Source of the DNA: Aureimonas flava
GTDB lineage: Bacteria > Pseudomonadota > Alphaproteobacteria > Rhizobiales > Rhizobiaceae
Length of the DNA: 64,000 nucleotides
Direction: 5' to 3'
Assembly: GCF_003583935.1 (NCBI RefSeq)
Contig: NZ_QYRN01000001.1
Span: 372,001 to 436,000 of the forward strand
Of the stretch, positions 18,728 to 26,553 are shown one piece after another. Both the position numbers and the translations under genes were made by a program. The notes under the pieces were generated by a model that saw only the letters and a list, made by a program, of their open reading frames with translations, did no database searches and was not told the origin of the DNA. Position 1 is the first letter of the stretch. Every line of letters starts with the position of its first letter.

Positions 18728-19603
18728 TCAGGCGGGCGAGGCCAGTCCCCGGACAAAGAACGATCCGAGTTCGGCGGCCAGTTCCTCGGGCGCCTCCTCG
18801 GCCATGTGGTGCCCGCAGTCGAGGCTGCGCCCGCTGACGTCATCGGCCCAGCCGCCCCATATGCCGAGGATGTCGCCATGCAGGTCTTCGAGGTCGTCCC
18901 GGCCCGACCAGAGCACGAGCAGCGGACAAGCGAGCCTGCGACCCGCCGACCGGTCGGCCTCGTCGTGTTCCCGATCGATGCCGAGGCCGGCCCGGTAGTC
19001 TTCGATCATGCCATGGACGGTTGCCGGGTCGTGGATGGCGGCACGGAAGTCGGCATAGGCGTCCGCTCCCATGCCGTCCGGGCTCCCGCCATACCAGGTG
19101 TCGGGATCGGCCAGGATCGCCCGTTCCGGCTTCTCCGGCTGTGCGAAGAAGAACCAGTGCCACCACGCCTTCGCAAAGCGCGCGTCGCAGCGACGCAGCG
19201 CATCGCCGATCGGAATGCCGTCCAAGATCGCAAGGCGGCTGACGACGCCGGGATGGTCCATCGCCGTCCGGAACGCCGTATACGAGCCGCGATCGTGGCC
19301 GACGAGGCCGAAGCGGTCGAAACCCAGACGGCGCATCAGTTCCACGCAGTCGCGCGCCTTTGCCCGTTTCGAGGAACCGGAGTGGTCCGGCGTGTCCTCG
19401 GGCTTGGACGATTGTCCGAACCCGCGAAGGTCGGGGCAGACCACGGTGAAGCGATCCGCCAGAAGCGGGGCGACGCGGTGCCAGGTCGCGTGGGTGCGCG
19501 GGTGGCCGTGCAGCAGGAGTAGGGGCGGGCCCTTGCCGCCGACGCGAACGCGAAGCGTCGCTTCGGAAAGCTCGATCCGCTCCTGTCTGAACCCTTCGAA
19601 CAT
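18728..19603 (-). CDS. alpha/beta hydrolase related to fluoroacetate/haloacetate dehalogenases
   Basis: 291-residue alpha/beta hydrolase with an aspartate nucleophile. Compared with the characterised fluoroacetate dehalogenase from Rhodopseudomonas palustris, recalled from memory, the triad Asp104 (VGHDRG), Asp128 (AILDGIP) and His265 (DCGHHMAEEAP) is present, as are the halide-pocket residues His149-Trp150 (WWHWFF) and Tyr203 (EDYRAG). One of the two carboxylate-binding arginines is kept (Arg105) but the second is Tyr108, so the substrate may not be a haloacetate. I chose ATG 19603; ATG 19630 would add nine residues. It stands alone, 212 bp downstream of moaE on the same strand. Confidence 0.82.
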   Translation of the reverse strand: MFEGFRQERIELSEATLRVRVGGKGPPLLLLHGHPRTHATWHRVAPLLADRFTVVCPDLRGFGQSSKPEDTPDHSGSSKRAKARDCVELMRRLGFDRFGLVGHDRGSYTAFRTAMDHPGVVSRLAILDGIPIGDALRRCDARFAKAWWHWFFFAQPEKPERAILADPDTWYGGSPDGMGADAYADFRAAIHDPATVHGMIEDYRAGLGIDREHDEADRSAGRRLACPLLVLWSGRDDLEDLHGDILGIWGGWADDVSGRSLDCGHHMAEEAPEELAAELGSFFVRGLASPA

Positions 19604-19815
19604 GCTGCCTGCTGCGGATCTGCGGCGCATCGAGCATGGGCTCGGGGCGCGCCGGGTATCGGATAGGCGCCCGACCCGAGCCGGCGAATGCGGCGGACCG
19701 GAAGCTCGCGGATCAGGTTCGCGGTGCCGGCATCATCTGCGTGCGCCGGACCATGGGGCGACCGCGGCTGTCCCTGGAGATCGGTGCGGAGGGGGCGATG
19801 CGGGGCGCGCTTCGC

Positions 19816-20277
19816 TCAGAGCCGGTGCCAGCGGTCGGCGGCGAGATCGTCCGTGTCCTTCGCCTCGACCCAGCCTCCGACCGTTCCGTCCGCCAGATGC
19901 TCGCGCTTCCAGAAGGGCGCCTTCGACTTCATGAAGTCCATCACGAAGGCGGCCGCCTCGAAGGCCGCCTGTCGGTGGACCGAGGCGCAGGCCACGAACA
20001 CGATCTCCTCGCCGGGCGGTATCAGCCCGTGGCGGTGGATGCAGCGCAGGCGCAGCAATGGCCAGCGACCGGCCGCTTCCTCCGCGATCCGTCGGATCGC
20101 GCGCTCGGCCATGCCGGGATAGTGCTCGATCTCCAGCGCCTTCAGCCGTCCGGCTTCGTCGCGGCAGAAGCCCGCGAAGGTCACCACGCCACCCGCATCG
20201 CCACCCGGCGCGATGCGGCGTGTTTCCTCGGCGAGGTCGATACGGTCCGGCCCGACGACCACGGAAACGGCGTCCAT
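19816..20277 (-). CDS. moaE: molybdopterin synthase catalytic subunit MoaE
   Basis: Large subunit of the heterotetrameric molybdopterin synthase, which converts cyclic pyranopterin monophosphate to molybdopterin using sulfur carried on MoaD. The 153 residues contain HRQAAFEAAAFVMDFMKSK followed by APFWKRE; Lys117 and Lys124 match the two catalytic lysines of E. coli MoaE (119 and 126). GVVTFAGFCRDEAG (30-43) is the conserved N-terminal part. The ATG lies 1 bp after the moaD stop, so the pair is translationally coupled and made in 1:1 proportion. Confidence 0.95.
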   Translation of the reverse strand: MDAVSVVVGPDRIDLAEETRRIAPGGDAGGVVTFAGFCRDEAGRLKALEIEHYPGMAERAIRRIAEEAAGRWPLLRLRCIHRHGLIPPGEEIVFVACASVHRQAAFEAAAFVMDFMKSKAPFWKREHLADGTVGGWVEAKDTDDLAADRWHRL

Positions 20278-20278
20278 C

Positions 20279-20530
20279 TCAGCCGCCGGTCATCGGCGGG
20301 AAGATCGCGATCTCGGTGCACTGACCGATCGGCTGGGAATGCGGCACGTGCTCCTGGTCGAGCGCGACGCGGATCATCTCCGGCGCCTGCAGCGCCGCGC
20401 CGTAGCCTTCGCCGCGCCCCTTGAGCCAATGGAGGAGGTCGTCGACGGTGACGATGCCGGCGGGGAGGGCGACCTCTTCCTCGCCGATGCCGATCCGCTC
20501 CCGAACCCATGCGAAATAGACGATCTTCAT
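20279..20530 (-). CDS. moaD: molybdopterin synthase sulfur carrier subunit MoaD
   Basis: Ubiquitin-like 83-residue protein whose C-terminal Gly-Gly (PPMTGG) is adenylated by MoeB and thiocarboxylated to deliver sulfur to MoaE. It begins MKIVYFAWVRERIG. An ATG three codons upstream (20539) is possible but less typical. It lies between pgsA (38 bp upstream) and moaE (1 bp downstream) in an uvrC-pgsA-moaD-moaE run on the minus strand, an order I recognise from other Hyphomicrobiales. Confidence 0.93.
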   Translation of the reverse strand: MKIVYFAWVRERIGIGEEEVALPAGIVTVDDLLHWLKGRGEGYGAALQAPEMIRVALDQEHVPHSQPIGQCTEIAIFPPMTGG

Positions 20531-20568
20531 GGCAGGCATCCCGATCTGCGGGCGGACGAACGCCGCCG

Positions 20569-21150
20569 TCACACGTCGATATGGCGCAGGCCCGCACGGA
20601 AGTAATCGTAGCCCGTGTAAAGCGTGATGATGGCGGCGATCCATAGGAGCACGATGCCCGCCTGGGTCACGTGCGCGACGACCTGATCGCCCGCCGGGCC
20701 CGCGAGAAGGAACGAGATGGCCACCATCTGCGTCGCGGTCTTCCACTTGGCGAGGCGCGTCACCGGCACGGAGACCTTGAGTTCGGCAAGGTACTCGCGA
20801 AGCCCGGACACCAGGATCTCGCGGCACAGGATCACGATGGCGGCCCAGATGGTCCACCCCGCGATCGTGCCGTCGGCGGCCAGGACCAGGAGGGCCGCTG
20901 CCACCAGCAGCTTGTCGGCGATCGGGTCCAGCATGCGCCCGATGGTGGAGGTCTGCTGCCAGGCGCGGGCGAGGTAGCCGTCCAGCCAGTCCGTCACGCT
21001 CGCGGCGACGAAGAGGCCGAGCGCCGACCAGCGCGCGGCGTCCGAACCGTGAAGCCGGCCCTCCACGAAGAAGCAGAGGACCACGAGAGGAACGGCGGCG
21101 ATCCGGGCGTAGGTGAGGATGTTCGGAAGGCTGTACGCCTGGGATGCCAT
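20569..21150 (-). CDS. pgsA: CDP-diacylglycerol--glycerol-3-phosphate 3-phosphatidyltransferase
   Basis: Integral inner-membrane enzyme making phosphatidylglycerol phosphate, the committed step to phosphatidylglycerol and cardiolipin. The 193-residue protein carries the complete CDP-alcohol phosphotransferase motif in DWLDGYLARAW followed by GRMLDPIADK (residues about 55-83), with about six hydrophobic segments. The start MASQAYSLPNILTYARI is typical of PgsA. It is 129 bp downstream of uvrC, and PgsA-UvrC adjacency is seen in many proteobacteria. Confidence 0.95.
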   Translation of the reverse strand: MASQAYSLPNILTYARIAAVPLVVLCFFVEGRLHGSDAARWSALGLFVAASVTDWLDGYLARAWQQTSTIGRMLDPIADKLLVAAALLVLAADGTIAGWTIWAAIVILCREILVSGLREYLAELKVSVPVTRLAKWKTATQMVAISFLLAGPAGDQVVAHVTQAGIVLLWIAAIITLYTGYDYFRAGLRHIDV

Positions 21151-21279
21151 GGGTTCGGTCCGGTTGGAGGGGAGAGTCGGCCGAGGAATACACGCGTCTG
21201 ACGACGGTTGTTCAAACGCGGCCGGCTTTCCCCGTCAACATCGGCGGGCGAAAAAGGACCGCGCGGATCGGCGCGAGGC

Positions 21280-23331
21280 CTATTGGCGCTCGTGGAAGTG
21301 GTCGTAGATCGTCTTCGCCATCGCGGCGGAAATGCCTTCCACCTTGAGGAGATCGTCGAACGCGGCGCGCGAGACGGCCTTGGCCGTGCCGAAGTGATGC
21401 AGCAGGGCGCGTTTGCGCGAAGGGCCGATGCCGCCGATCTCATCCAGCGGGTTCTTGGTCAGCTCCTTCTTGCGCTTGGCGCGGTGGGTGCCGATCGCGA
21501 AGCGATGGGCCTCGTCGCGCAGACGCTGGAGGAAATAGAGCACCGGGTCGCGCGGCGGCAGCGAGAACGGGTCGCGCCCCTCCAAGATGAAGCGCTCGCG
21601 CCCGGCGTCGCGGTCGACGCCCTTGGCGACGCCGATCGTCGTCACCTTGTCGGCGATGCCGAGTTCGCCGAGGATGGTGCGCACGGCCGAGATCTGCCCC
21701 TTGCCGCCGTCGATCAGGACCAGGTCCGGCCAGGCCGGCATTTCCGCCGTGTCGACCGGCTCGTCCGTCTCGACGGGTGCCGCGGGCTGCGGACCGGCGT
21801 CGCCGTGCTCCTTGATGAGGCGCGAGAACCGGCGGGTCATCACCTCGCGCATCATGCCGAAGTCGTCGCCGGGCGTGATGTCCACCCCGCGGATGTTGAA
21901 CTTGCGGTACTGGCTCTTGGCGAAGCCCTGCGGCCCGGCGACGATCATCGCGCCGACCGCGTTGGTGCCCATGATGTGCGAATTGTCGAACACCTCGATC
22001 CGCCTCGGCACCTCGGAAAGGCCGAAGGTCTCCTTCAGCCCGGCCAGGAGGCGTGCCTGCGACGAGGTCTCGGCCAGACGCCGGCCCAGGGCCTCGCGGG
22101 CGTTGCTGGTGGCGTGGTCCACGAGGTCCTTCTTTTCGCCGCGCTTCGGGATGGCGATCTCGACCCGCCGCTCCGCCTTAGCGCTCAGCGCGTCGGCCAG
22201 AAGTTCGCGGTCCTCGACGTCCACGGGAAGCAGGACCAGCCCGGCCGGCGGCTTGTCGTCGTAGAACTGCGCCAGGAAGGCGCCCAGCACCTCGCCGGGT
22301 TCGAGCGACGGGTCGGCCTTCGGAAAGTAGGCGCGGTTGCCCCAGTTCTGCCCCGTGCGGAAGAAGAACACCTGGATGCAGGTCAGGCCGCCTTCCTGAT
22401 GGATGGCGAAGACGTCCGCCTCCTCGACGCCCTGCGGGTTGATGCCCTGATGCGACTGGATGTGCGACAGCGCCGACAGGCGGTCGCGGTACACCGCGGC
22501 CCGCTCGAAATCGAGTTCGTCCGACGCCTCCTGCATCGCCCGGGCGATCGACTGCTTCACCTGCCCGGATCGGCCGGACAGGAACGCCTTCGCATCGCCC
22601 ACCAGCCCGGCATAGCCCTCCTGCGAGATTTCGCCCGTGCAGGGGCCGGCGCACCGCTTGATCTGGTAGAGCAGGCAGGGCCGCGTGCGCGTCTCGAACA
22701 CGCTGTCGGTGCAGGTGCGCAGGAGAAAGGCGCGCTGGAGCGACGCCACCGTGCGCCCCACGGCGCCGCCGGAGGCGAACGGGCCGAAGTAGCTGCCTTT
22801 GCGCGAGCGGGCGCCGCGATGCTTGAAGATCGCCGGCGCCACGTGGTCGTCCGACACCAGGATGTAGGGAAACGACTTGTCGTCCCGCATCAGGACGTTG
22901 AAGCGCGGCCGCAGGCGCTTGATGAGGTTCGCCTCGAGCAGCAGCGCCTCGGTCTCGGTGCGGGTGGTGACGAACTCCATGTGCCGCGTCGCCCGGATCA
23001 TGCGCATGATCCGGTTGTTGTGGCCTGCAAGCCGCGTGTAGCTCGCGACGCGCTTCTTCAGCGACTTGGCCTTGCCGACGTAGAGAACCTCGCCGCCCTC
23101 GTCGAACATGCGGTAGACGCCGGGGCTGTTCGGCAGGCGGCGCTGGAAGGCGGCGATCAGCTCCGCACCCGCGAGGGTCTGGTCGACCTCGCGGCCGCCG
23201 TCGTCCCACTCGATCGAGGCGACCAGCGCAGCGGCCGGGCTCGGTTCGGCGCGAAGCTCCGCGTCCACGTCGGAGAAGTCCTCCTCGGTGTCGAAGTCGT
23301 CGTCGATCTCGGGTGTCAGTTCGTCTGCCAT
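21280..23331 (-). CDS. uvrC: excinuclease ABC subunit UvrC
   Basis: Dual-incision nuclease of nucleotide excision repair; with UvrB it cuts on both sides of a DNA lesion. From ATG 23331 it has 683 residues: an acidic N-terminal extension (about 1-55), GIY-YIG nuclease (SPGVYRMF to [14 protein letters not shown]), a cysteine cluster ([12 protein letters not shown]), a UVR motif for UvrB binding, an RNase-H-like nuclease domain ([19 protein letters not shown]), and C-terminal helix-hairpin-helix motifs ([14 protein letters not shown]). The open frame continues upstream of 23331 but looks non-coding. It is probably the first gene of uvrC-pgsA-moaDE. Confidence 0.95.
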   Translation of the reverse strand: MADELTPEIDDDFDTEEDFSDVDAELRAEPSPAAALVASIEWDDGGREVDQTLAGAELIAAFQRRLPNSPGVYRMFDEGGEVLYVGKAKSLKKRVASYTRLAGHNNRIMRMIRATRHMEFVTTRTETEALLLEANLIKRLRPRFNVLMRDDKSFPYILVSDDHVAPAIFKHRGARSRKGSYFGPFASGGAVGRTVASLQRAFLLRTCTDSVFETRTRPCLLYQIKRCAGPCTGEISQEGYAGLVGDAKAFLSGRSGQVKQSIARAMQEASDELDFERAAVYRDRLSALSHIQSHQGINPQGVEEADVFAIHQEGGLTCIQVFFFRTGQNWGNRAYFPKADPSLEPGEVLGAFLAQFYDDKPPAGLVLLPVDVEDRELLADALSAKAERRVEIAIPKRGEKKDLVDHATSNAREALGRRLAETSSQARLLAGLKETFGLSEVPRRIEVFDNSHIMGTNAVGAMIVAGPQGFAKSQYRKFNIRGVDITPGDDFGMMREVMTRRFSRLIKEHGDAGPQPAAPVETDEPVDTAEMPAWPDLVLIDGGKGQISAVRTILGELGIADKVTTIGVAKGVDRDAGRERFILEGRDPFSLPPRDPVLYFLQRLRDEAHRFAIGTHRAKRKKELTKNPLDEIGGIGPSRKRALLHHFGTAKAVSRAAFDDLLKVEGISAAMAKTIYDHFHERQ

Positions 23332-23708
23332 GTCGTCTTCGCCGGGAAAGCGGGGTTGAAGGCCTCGGCCCTGCCGGACGGGCCGGCGGCGCCCGCGCCG
23401 GAACGGAGCCGCCCGGCGGGCCGCGTCCTGCGCTGCGCTTCCCCTTATATGATTCACCATGCCCGCGCTTTGCAGGGGCATTCCGGCGCGAGAAAGGCGG
23501 GAAAACCCTCTGGGGCGTCGACAAGAAAGGTCGAGTGTCACCGCCGTGCAATTGGCGCGGGTGTGCGATGGCAGTTAGATGACGGCTGTCGGATGTCGTC
23601 GGGCGCTCTGTCGGAGTGCTCGCCGGTGCCGGAACGCCGAGGCTCGGTCGGCGTTCGGGATCGTGTGTTTCAGGGGGGCATGAGCTTCGCCCTTCTCGGA
23701 GTAGGACC
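23332..23708. other. 377-bp divergent intergenic region uvrC / porin
   Basis: This is the only gap longer than 300 bp. It must hold the promoters of uvrC and the porin gene. I see a weak minus-strand CATATA box near 23445-23450, a GANTC methylation site (23451-23455), and a 9-bp hairpin near the porin start (listed separately). No coding potential convinced me, and I could not identify a consensus -35/-10 pair on the plus strand. Confidence 0.5.
23632..23656 (+). promoter_or_regulatory. hairpin in the probable porin 5' leader
   Basis: GAACGCCGA (23632-23640) and TCGGCGTTC (23648-23656) form a perfect 9-bp stem with a 7-nt loop, 52 bp upstream of the porin ATG. No T-run follows, so it is more likely an mRNA-stability or operator element than a terminator. 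Confidence 0.35.
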
Positions 23709-24362
23709 ATGAAGGTGTTTCGCACCTTGGCCTTGAGTGGAATCCTGTTGGCGCCGGCGGCCCATGCCCTGGCGGCCGACGTCGTGCTGACGGAGCCAGC
23801 GCCCGCCGTGGCGCCCGAGGATTCGGTCTACACCTGGTCCGGCCCCTATGCCGGCGGCTTCGTCGGCTACAACTTCGCCCATGTCGACCAGTCGGGCGGC
23901 GCCAAGTTCGACGGCGAGGGCGTGGTCGGCGGCGTCTATGCCGGCTACTCGCTCCAGACGGGTAGCTTGGTCTACGGAGCCGAGGCCGATGTCGGCGCGT
24001 CCGACCTGACGGCCGGCGGCTTCAGCGTGGCGACCGGCGTGCCCATCTCCGCCGACTCGACGGCGTTCGGCTCGCTGCGCGCGCTGGTCGGCGTCGACTA
24101 CGATCCGATCATGCTGTTCGCCACCGGCGGCGTCGCCGTGGCCAACAAGGAGCTGTCGCTCGGCAACGTGTCGGACGACAAGACCCATGTCGGCTATACG
24201 GTGGGCGCGGGCGTCCAGGCGAAGGTCACGAAGAGCGTCACCTCGCGCGTCGAGTATCGCTACTCGGACTTCGAGTCCAAGGACTACGACCTCGGCAACG
24301 TCACCGTCTCGTCCGGCTTCGACGAGCACTCCATTCGCGCCGGCCTCGCCCTCAAGTTCTGA
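23709..24362 (+). CDS. outer-membrane beta-barrel protein (Omp25/Omp31-like)
   Basis: 217-residue outer-membrane protein: a signal peptide ending near HALAA, then WSGPYAGGFVGYNF, a hallmark of the Omp25/Omp31/RopB porin-like family of Hyphomicrobiales, and an eight-strand barrel ending in the aromatic C-terminus GLALKF recognised by the BAM machinery. Repeated Gly-Tyr-Gly strands and RVEYRYSDFE near the C-terminus support this. ATG 23709 is chosen because the signal peptide begins there; the upstream extension is not protein-like. A bidirectional terminator follows. Role is structural or surface-related; no specific substrate is implied. Confidence 0.9.
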   Translation: MKVFRTLALSGILLAPAAHALAADVVLTEPAPAVAPEDSVYTWSGPYAGGFVGYNFAHVDQSGGAKFDGEGVVGGVYAGYSLQTGSLVYGAEADVGASDLTAGGFSVATGVPISADSTAFGSLRALVGVDYDPIMLFATGGVAVANKELSLGNVSDDKTHVGYTVGAGVQAKVTKSVTSRVEYRYSDFESKDYDLGNVTVSSGFDEHSIRAGLALKF

Positions 24363-24386
24363 GGCGCTTCGGCCTGCGGCACGAAA

Positions 24387-24419
24387 AAAGGGCGGCTCCG
24401 CATCGGCGGGCCGCCCTTT
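24387..24419. terminator. bidirectional terminator between porin and GST genes
   Basis: AAAGGGCGGC (24387-24396) pairs perfectly with GCCGCCCTTT (24410-24419). On the minus strand it is followed by six T residues (24389-24384), making it a strong terminator for the GST gene. On the plus strand the tail is TTTCTC, which would serve the porin gene less strongly. Confidence 0.8.
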
Positions 24420-24438
24420 CTCGATATGCCTGTCTCTC

Positions 24439-25035
24439 TCAGGCCTGCGGCTTGAGGGCGGCGAGATCGGGATGGCGGTCGAAGAAGCGTTCGAGCCAGG
24501 CGGCCAGCGCAGGATGGCGGCCGTCGAGTTCCTCCGGGAAGCGGAGCTGAACCCAGGCGAGATCGCAGGAAACCGCGAGGTGCGCGAGATTGGGCGCTTC
24601 GGGAAGCGCGGCGACCTCCTGCTCCAGCGCGTCCAGTGCGCGGTGCGCCCTGCGCCACTGCTTGTCCATCCAGGGCTCGTACCACATCGGCTCCGGGCGG
24701 TAGCGCTTCTCGTAGAGCGCCGCCATCGCCGCCTCGGTCATCCCGTCCGCCAGCGCCTCCACGCGCTTGGTCGCGGCCCAGGCGTCGGGCGCCTGGGGGA
24801 TGATGGGGTTGCCGGCCAACCGGTCGAGATAGTCGCAGATGACGCGGCTGTCGTAGAGCGTCGAGCCGTCGTCCAGGATCAGCGCCGGGATCTTGCCGAT
24901 CGGGTTCGTCCGCGTCAGCTCCGCGCCCTCGTCGGCCGTGTTGGTCGACACCAGGTCGAGCTTGAGGTCGCACAGGTGCGCCGCCATGCGGACCTTGGAG
25001 GAGTAGGGCGAGGGCTTGGAATAAAGCAGGCGCAT
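24439..25035 (-). CDS. glutathione S-transferase family protein (YibF-like)
   Basis: 198-residue soluble GST with N-terminal thioredoxin fold: MRLLYSKPSPYSSKVRMAAH contains the usual active-site Ser/Tyr region, and NPIGKIPALILDDGSTLYDSR is the glutathione-binding segment. The helical domain spans about 85-195. It resembles YibF-type GSTs of unknown substrate. ATG 25035 is clear because the upstream frame lacks GST sequence. Its neighbour on the same strand is the small exported protein gene, 23 bp upstream. Confidence 0.88.
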   Translation of the reverse strand: MRLLYSKPSPYSSKVRMAAHLCDLKLDLVSTNTADEGAELTRTNPIGKIPALILDDGSTLYDSRVICDYLDRLAGNPIIPQAPDAWAATKRVEALADGMTEAAMAALYEKRYRPEPMWYEPWMDKQWRRAHRALDALEQEVAALPEAPNLAHLAVSCDLAWVQLRFPEELDGRHPALAAWLERFFDRHPDLAALKPQA

Positions 25036-25058
25036 GATCGCTCCCCGTTCGCGTCGCG

Positions 25059-25511
25059 TCAAAACCGGCGCAGCGATTCGCAGTTGGCGCCGTATACCTT
25101 CCAGGGATCGAGGCCGAGCACGCAGCCCTCGGCGCGCCAGCTCAGGCCGGCATAGCCCATCGGGTATTCGATCACGTAGTACAGGGTCCGGTACTCGCCG
25201 CTGGAGATCAGCGCCGTGCCTTGGCAGTAGCGCCGCTCGATCTCCTTGCGTCCGCCCATCGGCTGGTAGGCCTTCTCGAAGAGGCCGCTGAACTCCACCA
25301 CCGCCAGTGCGGCGGGAATGGTGCGCGGGGCGCCGTACTCGAATTGGTCCTCGACCTGCGCCATCACGCGTGCGTCGTCGCAGGCCGGAACCTTGGCGTT
25401 GGTCACGATCACCGCCGGGGCGGGGGCGGTCCGGCCGTAGTCGGCCGCGAGGGCGGGCGTCGCGCAGGAGGCGGCGACGAGTGCGGAGACGGCGGCGAGG
25501 CGGGAACGCAT
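25059..25511 (-). CDS. small exported protein of unknown function
   Basis: I do not recognise this 150-residue protein. It has a clear signal peptide (MRSRLAAVSALVAASCATPALAA) and a mature part with four cysteines (VPACDDAR, RRYCQG, EGCVLGL, GANCESL) that could form two disulfides in the periplasm. YVIEYPMGYAGLSW and VEFSGLFEKAY give it a compact, aromatic-rich look. There are no membrane segments after the signal and no lipobox. It lies between GST and rlmJ on the same strand. It may be a lineage-specific periplasmic protein. Confidence 0.75.
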   Translation of the reverse strand: MRSRLAAVSALVAASCATPALAADYGRTAPAPAVIVTNAKVPACDDARVMAQVEDQFEYGAPRTIPAALAVVEFSGLFEKAYQPMGGRKEIERRYCQGTALISSGEYRTLYYVIEYPMGYAGLSWRAEGCVLGLDPWKVYGANCESLRRF

Positions 25512-25585
25512 GCGTCGGATCCTTCGATGGACGAGGAGGCTTCGTCGGGCGAAGCATCGTCGGAGACCGGTATATTGCACCGGCA

Positions 25586-26428
25586 TCACTCGCCGACCAG
25601 CGCAACAATGCCACAATTCGCGCGATCCGGCACGCCGAGCACGGGCAGGAGGGCCCGCATCACCGCTTCGGCCTCGGCCGCGAAGGTGAAGGGCGGGTTG
25701 ACGACGGCGAAGCCGGTGCCGACGAGGCGCTCGTCGGCGGAGAAGGGCTCGCGGAAGAAATCCGCCGCGACGACGTTGCGCATGCCGCCTTCGGCGAGCG
25801 CCTCGTGGAACGCTTCGTGCTGGGCCTGCCGCTTGATCGGATACCAGATCGCGTAGGTGCCGCCCGGCCAGCGCCGCCACGCTTCGCCGACGCGCGCGGC
25901 GATGCGCTCGAACTCACCCGCTTCCTCGAAGGGCGGGTCGATCAGCACCAGCCCGCGTCGTTCCTTGGGCGGCAGGTGCGCCCCTAGCGCCAGCCACCCG
26001 TCGAGCGCGATCGTCTTGACCTGCACGTCGCCCGCGAACTCCGCCGCCAGCGCCTTCGCGTCCACCGGATGCAGCTCGTAGGCGGACAGCCTGTCCTGGC
26101 GGCGCAGGAGATGGCGCGCGATCCAGGGGCTGCCGGGATAGGCCGTGGGCCCGAACGCCGTCTCCGCCGCCTCCACCGCCGACCGGTAGGGGGCGAGGAG
26201 CGCGTCCTCCCAGACGGCGGACGCCCGAAGCGCGGCGATCCCGGCCTCGTGCTCGCCGGTGCGCAGCGCCTCGTCGGCCGCCAGGTCGTATCGCCCGCGG
26301 CCGGCATGCGTGTCCATCACGCGGAACGGCTTGTCCTTGTGCTTCAGATACTCGATCAGGCGGCAAAGCAGCGCATGCTTCACCACGTCGGCGAAGTTTC
26401 CGGCGTGGAAGGCGTGCCGATAGTTCAA
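25586..26428 (-). CDS. rlmJ: 23S rRNA (adenine2030-N6)-methyltransferase
   Basis: Methylates A2030 in 23S rRNA. I place the start at a TTG (26428) preceded by GGAG at nine bases: this gives the family N-terminus NYRHAFHAGNFADVVKH, 280 residues as in E. coli RlmJ, and puts the catalytic DPPF aspartate at residue 164, the E. coli position. An ATG 22 codons upstream (26494) would add a basic, unrelated tail. The SAM site includes DTHAGRGRYDL (39-49). It is divergent from the Old Yellow Enzyme gene. Confidence 0.9.
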   Translation of the reverse strand: MNYRHAFHAGNFADVVKHALLCRLIEYLKHKDKPFRVMDTHAGRGRYDLAADEALRTGEHEAGIAALRASAVWEDALLAPYRSAVEAAETAFGPTAYPGSPWIARHLLRRQDRLSAYELHPVDAKALAAEFAGDVQVKTIALDGWLALGAHLPPKERRGLVLIDPPFEEAGEFERIAARVGEAWRRWPGGTYAIWYPIKRQAQHEAFHEALAEGGMRNVVAADFFREPFSADERLVGTGFAVVNPPFTFAAEAEAVMRALLPVLGVPDRANCGIVALVGE

Positions 26429-26553
26429 TGTTCGTCGCTCCGTGAACGCAGCATTCGCGAGAGGGGGGATGCTGCAACGCGAACCCGCACCCATATGGCG
26501 CGTTGGTAGCGCGAAACGCGCCCAGCCGCGAATTGAAATCGGGACACCCTTTC

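Noticed and set aside
21208-23712. 834-codon plus-strand frame opposite uvrC
   Set aside because: Antisense shadow; uvrC domains are unambiguous on the minus strand.
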